From positions 104,344,001 to 104,408,000 of the forward strand of contig NC_092589.1 of NCBI RefSeq assembly GCF_047663525.1: a DNA stretch of 64,000 nt, written 5' to 3'. A program made the position numbers and the translations under genes. The DNA comes from Anas platyrhynchos (Eukaryota; Chordata; Aves; Anseriformes; Anatidae). The notes beneath the pieces were generated by a model, which made no database searches, was not told the origin of the DNA, and worked only from the letters and a program-made list of their open reading frames with translations. Positions 47,790-61,419 of this stretch are shown here, one piece after another (position 1 is the first letter of the stretch; each line of letters starts with the position of its first letter).

Positions 47790-47900
47790 ATGCTGTATGT
47801 TATGTAAAAAAAGATTTTTGGTTGAATATGTGAAGTCTATGTTGTATGTCATGTAACAAAAAAAAAAAAAAAAGACTTTTAGTTCAATATGTAAAATCTA
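47790..47900 (+). repeat. Diverged two-copy tandem duplication, about 50-60 bp unit
   Basis: Copy 1 (47790-47839) and copy 2 (47840-47900) share the order TGTATGTYATGTAA, an A run, AGAYTTTTRGTT, SAATATGTRAARTCTA. The A run is 7 bases in copy 1 and 15 in copy 2, which accounts for most of the length difference. Another A run (about 13) precedes copy 1. Confidence 0.8.
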
Positions 47901-50342
47901 CTTTTCCATCAAAGGAGTCATTTGTGTTAACTTTGAAGCTTGATTTAAATATTAACAAATCTGCAAGATTCTTTGTTGTCTTTACACAAAGCAAAAAGAC
48001 ATTAAATGTGCCCCACAGTCTACCATGAATGTAAATTATTTTAGTAAATGTAGATATGTTTTAGTTAATTGTTTTGTTTATAATGTGTTGCAGCAACTAC
48101 ATGCTATATCTGGAACACTGATAAACTCATCACTTCTTGGATACTGGCACAACCAATTTAAAGAGGACTTTAAATTTATGCACACTAAATTTACATTTGC
48201 TCACACAACTGTAACAGCTGGAAATTTGCAGTTTGATTTGCATACAAAGCTTTGACTCCTTCATGGACTGCACTGAAGACTAGTATCTACAACTCTACTG
48301 GAAAGTTGGCCCCCTGTGATTCCTTACATGCTAGTATTTTGGACATGGTCCAGCCAGCTGGTTTCTGAGTTCACATTTATATCACAAAAAGTCTTGCAAT
48401 CCATTATGTTATTGGAATCCAAACGCCAGCACCAAATGCTTCTGTAATAGATCTGATAGTTTGAAAATACATTGAAATATCCAGACCTAGCAAAATAGGA
48501 GTGGCAATTTCCACTTCTCCTGCAGCCTGTTCACCCCTGGGAGAAATCTATATTTAAAAAAAAAAAAAAAATCAACCAAGCAACTTGCAAAATAAATACC
48601 TGATAGAGCCATTAATATGCAATAATAGTCAATATGGATGGCTTTCCTGGCAGTAAACTACTAGCTGGAGGAACCATTAACTTCAAGAAATTTTAAAACA
48701 TAGGGTGCAATATGATTCTGAAAGCACTTATTCACATTATCAGTCCTTATTCTAACAATGTAATCCTGATTTGTGAGAGCCAGATTTACTCATTAAAGTA
48801 ATATCCTATGCAAGTACCATAACATACTTACTGTTTCTTAGGTACATTAATAAAGTACTATTTCTAGATCATTTGTTAAAGAGTTCTGCAAATACTTCTT
48901 AGAAAACAATTTTTAAAAAAGGGAAAGAAAAAAAAAATATTTTGCTTTCTTAAGAGCTTCAAATTTTAAAGCTGAGCTATACATTCCCAGTAATGGTCTT
49001 GCTTCAGTACAGTAAGCAGGAGGGAAACAGGACTTGCTCTCAACATTTCAATAGGCTTAGCACTTTCATTAACTAAGTGTTCCTCCACTGGTGCTCAGTT
49101 GGATACTTTTTTTTTCTTTTTCATTCTGAGAAAAAAATAATTCTTGTTCGTGGCCCTACAATTGATGTCATCACTTTGCAAAAATACGTACACAACTTTA
49201 CTATTTCTCCCCTGTAAACCCTAGCCACCTTTCTCTGGATGGGTCAAGTGGTTGCAAACTACTTATCATCATCCTAGATCATTTATGCAAAATTTATGCA
49301 TCATCACTGACCTGCCTCTAGAAATGTGATATTTTTGGTTTATACAGAAAATCCTGTTTTTTAGAAGAATTCTTAGAATGACAGAAGTGATTGCCAATGC
49401 AAATAACAATCAAATGTTTCTGCTGCAAAAGAAATTACTTATTCTCAGATGTAACATCAATCTCATCTTATCTAATTGCACATGTGGAATAATTCTCTCG
49501 ATGCCACAGGTTATTCTGCTTTCTTGATCCTTCATGAAAACGATTGGTATGCTCCCCAGAACAGGTCTTGAGACATTTTTAAGGAAAGCACTTTGACAAA
49601 GAGAGAGCAATCTTTGAAGAAAAAGAGCTTATAGAGAAAAAGAATTTTCCTTAAATGCAAAGGAGGTAGAGAAGGGTAATGTATTTCTCAAAGGCTCAGT
49701 AATGGAATGCACAGCTTTGCACTCCTAGGTGGCTAGTTCAGATATAGCTGAGGTTGTCAGTCATCAGAAGTGGTAAGTCTAGGCTTAGATACTGATAGGC
49801 TGCAAATATCCAAGAGGCAGAGTAATTATTTACAGCAGCACAGGAGACTGAGTGGAGGGAAAATAAGGAGAAATTAATGTTAGCTTTCAAAATTACATGA
49901 AGACACATCTCTAGATAGAATACAGTTAAGAGAAATCCTATCTTCAGGGTGAGGTGGACTAGTGACCTAACAGTTGTTTTCTACAAGATGCTTTCAGATC
50001 TAATATGACTATTGCTGCACTCAGGTCAACTGAAAATTTTCCCTAGACTAACTTAGAAGATTGCTGCTGTCCTTCTTTCAAATATTCATCAAAGCTCCTC
50101 TGTCACACAATCCATAAAAAATTAATCATCTATGGTAGCTAGGTTCAGAATGGCTGGCAAGGTTCATTATTAAGTCTTTTTTAATTAAAATATGACTATT
50201 AAATTCAATACTTAAAATGTCATTGCTATGTTCATTATTTTGAAGTTATTCCAAGTGTCACTGAATCTCAATGATTATAGAGCTAACCTGTATATTCTAT
50301 ATCACCATCAACACCATTGCTTTTGCTTTTTATTGTCTTCTT
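47901..50342. other. Non-coding stretch
   Basis: An A16 run lies near 48556-48571. Only short domain-free frames occur. No RNA or mobile element was recognised. Confidence 0.6.
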
Positions 50343-50445
50343 TCAAGTTACATGTAGCCTCTTCAGGCCTGGGGCTATGTCATCCTATCAACTAACTAGT
50401 ACATTGGATTCTGATACTGCCTGGGCTTTCAGGACACTGCTGCAG
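50343..50445 (+). repeat. Ancient SINE-like 3' end, second copy
   Basis: TGTAGCCTCTTCAGGCCTGG, then GGCTATGTCATCCTAT, then AGTACATTGGATTCTGATAC and CTGGGCTTTCAGGACACTGC. This follows the recalled order TGTAAGCTCTTCAGGGCAGG, GACTRTGTCATCCTAT, TAGCACATTGGRTCCTGATC and GGGGCTTCTAGGYRCTAC. It appears to be the same kind of element as 44066-44165, and the better preserved of the two. Confidence 0.55.
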
Positions 50446-53443
50446 AACAAATCGCCATCATGATCAATATCTGGAGAGCTATGACATTGCTAGATGAGAG
50501 CTTGGCTCAGTGACTCCATTAGCACCATCAATACACATCTGATGGCCATGAAAGCAGCTCTGTGATGTAGTACAAGTCACTTCAGAAAAATCATTGACTG
50601 ACTTAGTACACAGACACAGAACTGACAATTAAATGAACTAACAGCTTCAATTTACTTGCTGTGATCAATTCAAGCTACTGTGTAGTCATGTGGGGTAAGG
50701 GTAGGAGCAGCATGACCACGCCTGAACCCCAGCTTCCATTTTGTGACACAGTCCCCCAACAGAGAATTTTTCTGTCAAGGGCAAATAAGACATCTTAAAA
50801 ATTATTTTTCAAAGTTAATCTTAAAGGTGCTCTTTCAGACACAAATAAAAATATTTTGGCCAAAAAAAAAAAAAAAGTAACAATTACATGAAACAGCTGT
50901 TGAGTGGGCAGCAGATACTGTTTACAGTGGGCAAGGAAACCTCCTTCATCTTGAACAGTCTACTGAGTATTCACAGATAACCCATACCTGGGTCTGACTC
51001 GTTGCTGTTTCACTTATTGGCTATTTAAATCTGTGCAAAGAGCATGAAACTTGGTCACTCTGTGCAGACTTTTACAGCTACTTTGCACCCCACGGAGCAG
51101 CTCCACAGTGCCAACGCAGCAGTTCTTGTGCCATTACTTGCAGTAAAGCCTACATTTACAGTATGTTTTTCCATGCTCCTCCTCATCCACTGTTTTTCTT
51201 CATCCTGGATACAGGAATGGTTTGTTTACTTTTCATATCCTATCCTGTCTGAAAAGGGTACAACACTCTTTAAAACTGATAGAACAGTAAGTTGCACTGA
51301 AGTGGCTTTCTGAAACTCATCCAAGTTCTTCAGCACAATTGATGCTGTTTCCTTTTAACATAGATGTGGCAGAGTTGAATAGACTCCCTGGAGACTCCAG
51401 ATATTTTCAGTAGTGACAAGAGCCCATCCCAAACATAACTTTCAATCTGTTCATCCCTCCTTGAATACTAAGTAGAGCCTTTTCCTCTTACAATGTACCA
51501 AAACTGTGTCTGTAGATCAAAACACCTCCAGCACTTCAATACCACCTGACTTGCTTTCTAAGATATGCATATTAACACCACAATTATTCCCATTGTTAGA
51601 TGTAGATCAATCTAAAAAGACTGTGCACTGCCTTTTATCTGACCAGCATAGGAAGTTCCACTAGGAGATGCACATTCGTGTCAGGGGCAGCACAGAGCAT
51701 CTTGAAATTTAAAAGAAACTAATGAAGAAAGGATTCAACAGAGAGAACAGTAGAGATTTTATGCAAGCCAGAAAGTGTTGGAGTCCTAAAAAAATAATTA
51801 TTAAGTTCTAAAATAAAGTGCCAACCTTATAGTAGATCTATATAACAACATGAGTCAAAAGTAACTTCAGAGAAAATTTACACTTTTTTTCATCAGTGAT
51901 TGATAGGCAACTATGTAAAAGAATTCCCTATCGTTGGTCTTGTAACTCATTTGTATAGACATAGGATCTCTGAGAATGCAGTGCAAATTCAGTCTTGGCA
52001 GAGCCACAGTTATTATGGAAGCAGTATCTTTGATTTTTCCAACAATTGTCTGCATATAATCTCATCTAAAATCTTACACTACAACAATAAAGTTTGGAGA
52101 CTGTTTTTGTGGAGTTTATATTATTTTTTTCTTGGACTGCAAGATAATTCTAAAGAAAAGAAAACAATTAAGATGCATTGTTTGAGCATGATCAGTCATT
52201 CAAATAAATACATCGTTTACAGAACACATTTCTCTCACATTTCACATACTCCAAGTTTATATGTGTGACCCCTCCTTCCAACAATTTGCATGCAATGTCT
52301 GAAAATTCTTCTCCTACTAGAAAAATAAAACCCTTCCTACAGACATGCTAGACCCCCTTCTAATGCCTTTTCAAAGGGAGATGGGTCTCGGGATAAAATG
52401 CAAGACATGAAAGGCCGGAAGATTGCACACAATTCTCTTGTGAAACAAGAGACATCATGCTCTGACAGTGCAGCCAGCCTTTCAGCATTGCTATATGTCT
52501 GCAATCCAGCCTGTCTTCAGTCTTGGAGCACAGCTGCAGTCCCAGGGGTTTCCTTCCCCCAGGCCCTTAACACCAGGCTGATTCCTGGCTTTGACATCCT
52601 CAGCTTCAGCCCTTCCACAGTTCCCTGCATCCCAGCACCCCTTCCTTACACATGCATCCCTGTGCCGGGGGCTGACCACCCACAACACCCAGTGTGGAGG
52701 CACCGTGATAACAGCGCATACCAAGGATGCAAAAGAGGTCTGAAGAATAACTTACTCTGACAGATAACAGAGCCAATTAAAAGCAGTGACACGATGCATG
52801 TGCAGTTCTACAGAAATCTATGACAAAGGAACAGAAGAGCAGTGTTATCCTGCTATCTCAGCTCAGAAGAGAATTTCTACTGACTTCGTGGGGCATTGTA
52901 TCAGTCAAAGAGTAGCAAAGACACAGTATTTTGTGGTCTTATGAGATTTCACAGTTGTGTGACATATGCATTCAAAAGATAACAACTTCAGGTTCCTATT
53001 ATTATGAATGCATTAAGCTATGTTTAATAGTGAGCACAGCATCATAAATATTTCTGAAACCATTTTGTTTATCTTCTAGCATTGAATTTGATATGACTAG
53101 AAACACTTCAAAATTTGTTAAAATAGTTTATAAGCCAAGTATTGTAACCATGGAAGCTCATGCAAATGATCATGCATATGTACTTGAAAAACATGCATGT
53201 CACATTATATTTGGCATGATTATCAATTGGCATTTAAACAGTGTAAAACTGGTTGCAAGAACAATTTAGAGTTGTACTGAATGGCTGTATTACTAAATAT
53301 CTTCATATTGTTTAAGACAAAATACAGCATCTAATTCTAATTTTTAAATGATTGTTATTATTTATATGGACTTAGCTGTCCTCTGTCAAATAATCTCATG
53401 CAGCCCTTGACCCAAAAAGCAATTGATCATCTAAACATAGAAA
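50446..53443. other. Non-coding stretch
   Basis: AATAAA at 50844-50849 is followed 12 bases later by an A15 run (50862-50876); no coding sequence precedes it. Frames at 51900-52268 and 52398-52760 (about 120 codons each) have no domain. An octamer-type ATGCAAAT lies at 53160-53167 among other ATGCA words. Confidence 0.55.
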
Positions 53444-53487
53444 GGTTTGGTTTTGGTGGTTTGGTGGTTTTGGTATTGGTGGTTTGG
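53444..53487 (+). repeat. GGTTT/GGTGGTTT low-complexity tract
   Basis: About ten GG pairs are spaced by T-rich linkers over 44 bases (GGTTTGG, TTTTGGTGGTTTGG and similar). The unit is irregular. Two-layer G-quadruplexes are possible from the spacing. Confidence 0.8.
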
Positions 53488-54185
53488 CACAACACAGCAT
53501 CCTTTTTGCAGTTTGTGGACATAAGATCCAGTGTTGTAGTACACCAGCAGTGAAAATTCAGAAAACACACCTCCAAAGGAAATTAATTGGAATGACAGGC
53601 TGCCTCATTCTGGAACTGAAGCCTAAACCAAATTGTGCCAGGAAACCAAACCTGATTTCCTCCTATTCCCATTGTTTACTGGGGGTGAACAGGAGGTGCA
53701 GGGGGGTGAACACTTTACTTTGCTTAACACTTCACTTAATTCACAGTTCCCAGTTTACTATAAGTTTGACTTCAGTGGAAGTAGTGACCAAATGCACAAA
53801 TGACAGTTCATCCTCTGAGTACTAAACATTACACAGGATATTAACAACCAACTTTTGCAAAGCCTGACAGCACAGGCTTTGTTGTAAGTTGTTGAAAACT
53901 ATGCACTACCTAGCCAGTTAGCAGTGTTCACCCAGCCTCCTATGGGTGGGAGGCTAACCTATCCCCTACATCCTGCTTGGAGTAGGGTTCATCCTGCACG
54001 TTCAAAAGCTATACTACCAGGAATTAAATCCGTTCTCCCTCTTAATCTGCACTGAAGGAACTAATTATTTTTTAATAGTGCCATGCTTTTTGTCACTGAA
54101 AACAACTTTCTCAAGAACGAGACAGGATAACACATTTTTTGTCGTGCCTTTAAGTCACTGAAGGACAAGATGCCTGATCAAGTAA
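53488..54185. other. Non-coding stretch
   Basis: GGGGGTGAACA occurs twice within about 40 bases near 53672-53712. Nothing else was recognised. Confidence 0.55.
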
Positions 54186-54436
54186 TCACAGAGCCACAGG
54201 GTCACAGAGTGACTGAGATTTGCAGGCCCTCTGGAGACATCTGGCCCAACGCCCTTGCTCCAGCAGGGACATCTAGAGCAGGTTGCCCAGGACCATGTCC
54301 AGATGTTTCCTGAATATCTCCAAGGAGGGAAACTCCACAGCTTCTCTGGGCAACCTGTGCCAGTGCTCAGTCCACTCATGCAGCAGAAAAGTTCCTCCTG
54401 ATGTTCTTCCTCCTGTGTTTGTGCCTGTTTGAGTCT
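54186..54436 (-). mobile_element. CR1 LINE, 3' end, about 250 bp
   Basis: On the plus strand the piece runs from CACAGAGTGACTGAGATTTG through CTGGAGACATCTGGCCCAAC, CTCCAGCAGGGACATCTAGA, GCAGGTTGCCCAGGACCATG, TGAATATCTCCAAGGAGGGA and CAACCTGTGCCAGTGCTCAG to TCCTCCTGATGTTCTTCC. This is the reverse complement of the CR1 C-terminal coding region plus 3' end. The encoded C-terminal signature (HWHRLPREAVEFPSLEIFR) can be read at 54273-54494 on the minus strand, which agrees with CR1 [18 protein letters not shown]. The terminal repeat is worn to CACAGRG-like units. 5'-truncated and dead. Confidence 0.9.
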
Positions 54437-57400
54437 GTAGCCAGACAAAAAGATGACAGGAAACAACCAGCTTGCATACTAGGCCAGGTGGCAAGACAAG
54501 CAGGCATTGCTATATGAGAAAACAGAAACTACACCACACCTTTCTCTGCATAATCATAGGGTCCATACGCCTAGGGAACAGTTTTTCACTCCGTTAATGA
54601 TCCTGTCATGAGCTTTGCGATAGAGACTGGTTTTGTGACAAGCTCAACTTGCTCCCTTCACACTCTCCTAGCCATATCAGGAGATCAGCCTCAATGTCTT
54701 TTGCGATGGGCACACTATAAATAAATTACTGTGAAACTTCTGCAAACTGTCATCTCGAAAGGGCCAAAAAGCCTAATTTTTGTCATTATGGAAGCTTAGG
54801 GGCAGAAGTTTGAATCTTTGTTCTGTTATTTATTTTTTTTTTCCTCTGTTAAAATGTCAGTTTAATGTTTTTGGAAAGATTTTGCTTTTTTTTTTTCTTC
54901 TTTTTGTGGGCATATCATCAAAGCCTATTAGTGTAATACTTGCTATCGTTCATTTACTGGAGAAAACTCGTTAAACACATGTCACTTCAAAACTGCGTGA
55001 CATAACATGAAATTAAAATGACCTTTATTTTGGCACACTTCTTCACTGAGTTAGGGTATTACTGAGTCCCAAGTGCTGCCTGTTTATGAATGCCAGTCAG
55101 GCTACTACCATGGCTCTAATGCGCCCAGAGATTGTGCAGCCTATGAACAACTGTAGCTAACTGCAAATACTGAAGTAACCGTGGGGTAAGATCCACTACT
55201 TTGAGAAAATTTATTAATTTATGTTGAAAATCTGACCAAATAGAAGTGGAAGCATTGACCAATTACTCACTTTTGTCAGATGTTGTTTCAGTGTTTGGCC
55301 TCCTGTCTTGAAATCCCTGAACTTGCATGTTGGGTCTAGGTTACTTCTTCCCATCCATATGGTTCTCACACTACGTCTGTAAGAGTGACAGCTGAATGAG
55401 TCACGGTCATGCTTAACTTTAAGCACAAAGGTGTCCAATTCTTGTTCTTAAAAATGCACATGACTGCATCATAAAAAAAACACAGGCTACAACACAGAGC
55501 TTCAAAGCACTGCCACAGAGTGCACAGATGTGTACATCAACCCTCTTGCACCCACCACCCCACTTTCAGGACCCAAAATAGCCAAACAAGAATCAAATTT
55601 CAACTCATTTCCTGAGGTTGCTCGACAACTTTGGACAGCATCAGATGAATGCTGTGGATCACTAAGTTTCTGTCCCCTGGACCTTTTAACATACATTCAG
55701 CCGTCTCCCTCTCTCATCAGGGGACTCCTCCAGAAGAGGTGCCGAGCTCCAAGACAAAGACATGACTGATTCTTATATCTGTTCCAACAAGGGGCTCCAT
55801 GGCTATTGCAAATGCAGCATTTCACTGTGTCCAACTGAGGTCCTTCTCCTGAGGCCTAACAACACAAAAGACAGTTTGTAATAGCTCCCTTTGAAATCAA
55901 ATTAGTAATGTTTCAAGGCATGACCCGTAAAGGGTTGCTGTCCAGAATCTACATGTGTTTGACAGATACATCTTCCACCTAACGGGCCTCTTCAAGAGTA
56001 CAGATGGAATCAAGATGTGTGAACATAGCTCCAAAAAGAGAGCCATGGGATATCAGGATACACAGCAAAGCACTCTATCTCAACAGATGAAAAGGAAACA
56101 ATATCAGATACAGTGTGAAATAGCTCACTCCAGCTGGTAGGCCAGATTCTGACACCATTATATAGGTGAGATTATTGCAGACGAAGATGCTATTCCATAT
56201 GTGCAAAAGCTGGCAAAATATAGCCCAAAGTAAACTACAAAACCTTGTGCCAACTCCTTATAAAGGTCACACAAAGTCACAATCTCCTTTTCACATATGC
56301 TCATACACTGCAAAATGCAAAAAATTGCTGTGGGCTGCAGTTCCCCGTGCCCAGGTACACTTATGGGCTGGAGATTAGAGCCTTCACACAGCAGCTTATC
56401 TTTACCTAGCTAGACAGTCGTTTGTTAGCTGAAGGACTAAGCATGGTAACTTATGTATGGTGTGTGATTGGTTTGAAAGGGCTAATAAATATCAGGAGAG
56501 GACATTTTGGAGATATATATGCTAGTGTATCTGATGGCACAGAAACTGTGGGTCTTGAGGGTAAAACAAAATGAACTGAAAGGATAGAAAAGAAAATGAG
56601 TTTTCAAGCTTGCCATGATGTATTTGCTTATTTGCCAGAAAACTTACCACCCTATTGTCCTGAAGGGCAAACCTCTCTGGAGCAGGGTTATGAAGATGAG
56701 AACTCCTTCCCATAGTGTATGATAATAGGAAACTGATAGCTGGCCTTTCCAAACACCCACAGGCCCCATTTGACTGTAGAGAAAATTAATTTAAAGCAAA
56801 TTAATTTAAAACAACTTCCTAATGCAGGCCAGGCCTCAGCTTCATAATTCATTTTCACATGAATTCACAGACAAGAAAAAAAAAAATCACGGTAGTATAT
56901 CAAAAAACCCTACAGCAGCCAAATAAAATGAAAAACCTGCTGGCAGGAACTCCACCAGCTACTTCTTGCTGCCAGTGTCTGCTGCCTGAGAAGAGGACAC
57001 AGCTAGAGATGAGCTACATATATTTTACAAGATGAAACGGAGTTCAAGGCAAGTCCTAAAAAAGATAGGCTGTACAACGTGTCAGGACCAGCCATTTCTG
57101 AAAAGAAACTAGGTACTTTAGGGTAAGACTAGGAAAAGCCTGGGAAAGACAACAGCAGAGTGCACTGATGGTATACTTAACTTACATTAGACCCCCCAAT
57201 GGCTCATTTCTTCAATGACCTTCAAGTTCTGTCTGCACTAACAGGAACAGCAAATGTTTCAGGAAATGGAACAAATTTCTGCCTAATTACGAAAAGGACA
57301 GAGGAGCATGCAATGCTCGTAGGCAGTTCTGAGATAAGGTTATAGCCACGACTTGGCCTAAGTTGTTACATATCAACATTTTCAGCTGCATTTGATTACA

Positions 57401-59286
57401 TTAAAAAGCCATAAATCACTGATTAACGCACATGATTTTCACACTGTTTTTCCAGGAAGTTACTTTAGTGAGCAGGTAACTGTCACGTTGATTACAGAAC
57501 TAAATGAGGGTGCCATCCTGATAAACCTGGAGAATAATACCCCTATGAGATATGTGTAATACGAGACTCATATCCTGATATGAACGAATAACCCAAAAAA
57601 GGATGGAATTTGATTAACTCTGTGTTAGTACAAATCTTCCTTCTCGGGCTACCAAAGCAGTCAGTTGTCACCTTGGCTTTGGTCATTAACAGCAGTCCCT
57701 CAGGACAAGAGCAAGAAAACCAAATCATTACCTCCAGAATTTGATGGTAAAACACTTTGCACATGAATGCTACTGTGGCAGCAGCTCTCTTTCTTGGATT
57801 ATAACCCTAGTTAAACCTTTGACTAAGAAGTTAATAAATGAATGGTAACCTGATCATTCTTATCAGTGTTTCTGTAACAGCAGCAGAGTAAAAGCTTCCC
57901 ATTGTGTCTGAAGCAGTAACTGGCATTCTTCATGTGATTGTGATTTGTAAATAAGCTTGGCCATGGAAATTGTGCAGTTGGAGTAGTGGGAAAGAGGAAG
58001 CTTAAAAAAAAAAAATAAGAATAATACATTAATTACAAGTAGAATGGAAGCCCAAAGGCAATGATCAGCCTGTCTCACAGACTGTCACTCAGGTTAGCGA
58101 GTGTTAGCCAATGCTTACGCACTGAATTCTCCCCTGGAGTGGTACCTCTTTCTTTTCAGTCTATCATGACATATTTACAGCTTTGTCTCTCAGCAGTCTC
58201 TAGTGAGACTCCAGGGATCCACACTGGCCTATCATGAATGTTATTTTCTTGTGCTGCTACTGCGTAGAGCCAATAGAAGATATTCAGCAAGGAATTAAGA
58301 GTCTGTGTTAATGTGATTTCTGTCATCCCCCTATATCCTGGATTAGGTTAAACATACTTTTTTTTTCCCCCTTGCCTGCTTCAGCTGTTTCCAAGCATAT
58401 ATGGTGTAGAAGTAAGTTTGCATTATCTACATCTGTACTAGAAAATTGAACAAGCCTAGGACCGTGTTGGGTGATTACAGCTACTGGTTACAAACAATCC
58501 CTGTCCATTCTATTTAACCCTCTTAGCCTCCAAAACAAGATGGTCATGTGCCTATGCAGGATGGGGTCCTGGTTGGAGCTAATCCCTGAATGGTACCCAT
58601 AAATTATTTGGGAGAATCTTAGCTGGACCTGACCAAAACCCAGCCAGGGTCTCTTCTAACACTTTAAGTGCAGACAATATAGTGCTTGGGAATGTTTCCT
58701 GATGTTATTTTTTTTAAATGGAATATACATTTTTATAGAGAACAAAAAAGAAACCCAAATTCATAAAGAATCCAAAGTCTGGTGCTTTAGTTTTACACTT
58801 GTGCTGTCTTTTGTTTTCATTTAACTCCCCCTTTTTTTTGTCATACAGTCTAGAAAGCATATGAGGTACAGGAAGCATGTGAGCATATAGAACAGAAGCT
58901 GTCAAATCCCATAATAAATGTTTCTTTGCAATCATATCTGTTCTCTTCTTTCCTGACATGCTCTTGTAGAATCACATTCACATATCTTGCACACTAAAAT
59001 AAGAAATACCAACGCATACTAGCAAAGAGCCAGATCCCTCCTCACCAATGTTCCTATCAGCCAGTTCTTTGGTCAAAATCACCTTACAACCTTCCAAAAT
59101 CATTTCTTACTGATTTACAAAATTATTCTACACTCCTGTGAACAACCTGATTAGCTGTAAATGTATTATCAAAGCTAACTCATTATATTAGACCCAGGGA
59201 ACACTACAGGTATGTAAATTATACAATCACTTCCAGAAATGATGCAATGCACTCAAACCAACTGCCTTTAAGTCCTTCATGTAGGA
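54437..59286. other. Non-coding stretch
   Basis: A palindromic-repeat edge may lie at 56138-56175 (GGCCAGATTCTGACACCATT). T-rich runs lie near 54828-54845 and 54886-54899, and an A11 run near 58003. Many short frames exist on both strands, none with a domain. No RNA gene was recognised. Confidence 0.6.
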
Positions 59287-59372
59287 AAAGAGACTGAGCC
59301 TCTCCTAAGGCTCAGTGGCCTAAAACCATATAGCAGATTTAAACCAGAAATTGAGTCATGTTAGAGAGCACA
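59287..59372 (-). repeat. MIR-like remnant
   Basis: AAAAGAGACTGAGCCTCTCC, then CTCAGTGGCCTAAAACCATA, then AGCAGATTTAAACCAGAAAT, follow the reverse strand of a MIR SINE (GGAAACTGAGGCACAGAGAG, AGTGACTTGCCCAAGGTCAC, AGCWRGTNRGTGGCAGAGCC). Diverged, and shorter than a full element. Confidence 0.4.
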
Positions 59373-61419
59373 GAAGCATTTACAGGACAGAGTGCCACAG
59401 TCCTTGTCTGAGTGTGACAGGTCCTACTCTAAGGTCCCTGCTTACTGGGTTATTCAAGCATTCACTGCTGATGCAAAGTTAATCTGTTCCTGTGCAGTTG
59501 TGCAGTGAGGCCACATCATTCCTCAGTTTCACTGTCCCTTCTCAAACAGATACACAGGCAAAAGGACAGTGGTTTCAAGTCTTTACAAAGGGGAAAAGTT
59601 CTGCTCAGAAACAAAAATCCCTCCCTAGTATTACCTAGTAGTAGTAACTCCAAGATTCTGAGACCACATTTAGCTTTACGGAATAAAACATAACAAGCTG
59701 TCAAAATGTGCATAAATAAATTAGAGCCATTATTCCAGCTCAGAGTTCTGGGGACATAAACAATCCTCTTGAAGTTCGCTGTGACATATTTTGCAGTGGG
59801 AGCCAGTCATTAGCATTACCTCCTGTATGCAGAGAGCTGTACATGCATTCTGTCTTAGGGGCTGGCACCGCAGCACAGAAATCAACAGGCCTGCCTTGGA
59901 ATAGAAAAGAAAACAATCCAGGGCCAATTCCCTGCCCCTGAGCATGAGTTTGATGGCATAGCTCGTGTCCATATGGCTAAACTCTCTCCTTCTGCTCACT
60001 CCCCAAAGAGTTGTCCTCATCCATATCTGCCTGCTTGGAATAGTCCCTGGCTCGTGCTGCTGTCCTAAGCCATACCCGTGTGCCACCAGGGAGAGCACTG
60101 GCTGGCACTAGCATCATGCTAAGGAGAATGCTAACAGTTAAACACCACAGATCACTAATGTTACTGCTCCTGGCCCTGCCTAGTTTACTAACACATATAC
60201 ACTCCATGACTTCTGCTATAATATTACTCTAAAAGATGTTTACTTTCTCGTAAGTGACTTTCAGTTGCATAATAGGAAATATAGTGAGGTCCAAAAAAAG
60301 GCATGAGGAATTAAGATACACATACATTTTGGGTGCACAGGAACATAAAGGAGCTGTACGAGGTGAGGCCACAGCACTCGCCAATGAGACAAACTTAGGA
60401 AAAGCACGAGATCAGGGTAAGCACGACATATTTCCTCAGTACACTGCCCTGCAGCAGCCAGTGATTCGTAGACTTCCTGAACCAAAAGTGGGATTTGGGT
60501 ATTCAACAGCCCTCAGGATTCTTATGAAAGAAAATGAACTCTGGACTTAAATGCCGCATAATTAAAAAGTCAGCAACAACAGGCTTTAGCAATATGAATT
60601 ATAAACAAGGGGCAAACCTGTTCAATCAGAAAATGTATTTTACATCAAAAGAACATCAAAACAAGGATGAACAAGAGTATTGTTGTTATAAGACTGCATC
60701 AAGGTGAAAGCTACAATCTCTAAGAGCAAAATGGCACTGACATCCTCACAGAAGGCCTTTGCTTGGGCTCAGTGCACATGAAACAAAACAAATTTCATAG
60801 TGTATTCTAGGGAGAACCTGCTGTGATAGAAATCCAAATGGCTAGCAACTCAGCAGCAAAGAGTAGGATTCTTTCTATTTAGTAACTGACAATTTCTATC
60901 ACATAGTTTTCTCTGGACACTTTTTTTTGTTCGTCCCTTTAAGGGTTTGCAATCATGACAGCTGTGTCTTTGGGTCCTTATGGGTATTTTTGAGCTACTT
61001 TCTAAATCCATATTAGGAGCTGAGGCAGCCACTGCCGTAAGAAGAACTTTTCCATTCTTGAGTGGGAAATTCCATGAGATAAAACATTCTTGCATTTTGT
61101 CCAGCAGAAATACTGTATTTCCATTGAAAATGCCATACTAATACACTCATTATATTTTTCTAGAAATAAATAGGGCAAAAAACTTCTGACCCTCTGTCTC
61201 CCCTTTTTTTCTCCCTCCCCACCCCCACTCCCCTTCTGCTCTGTTCTTCATCATAGTATGAGGAAGTTGGTCAAAACAAAAATCTAAACACATTTTTTCC
61301 CTCCTAATAATAAAGTAATGGATATTCCCTTACTTTTGCCTTGATGTATCAAAACATACTGAAGGAAAACCATCCTGCTTTCCAAAACTTGATGTGACCA
61401 TTGATCAGTGTATCCCTAT
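59373..61419. other. Non-coding stretch
   Basis: The 122-codon minus-strand frame at 59730-60098 overlaps another open frame and has no recognised domain. A pyrimidine-rich tract (T and C runs) lies at about 61196-61240. No RNA or mobile element was recognised before the CR1 cluster. Confidence 0.6.

Noticed and set aside
52865..52912. TACTGACTTCGTGGGGCATT as another palindromic-repeat scrap
   Set aside because: It is a single short word with no second block in the expected place.
61196..61240. Pyrimidine-rich tract as a possible splice-acceptor tract for the CR1 region
   Set aside because: The sequence after it is a CR1 remnant with frame breaks, not an exon; the tract is ordinary low complexity.
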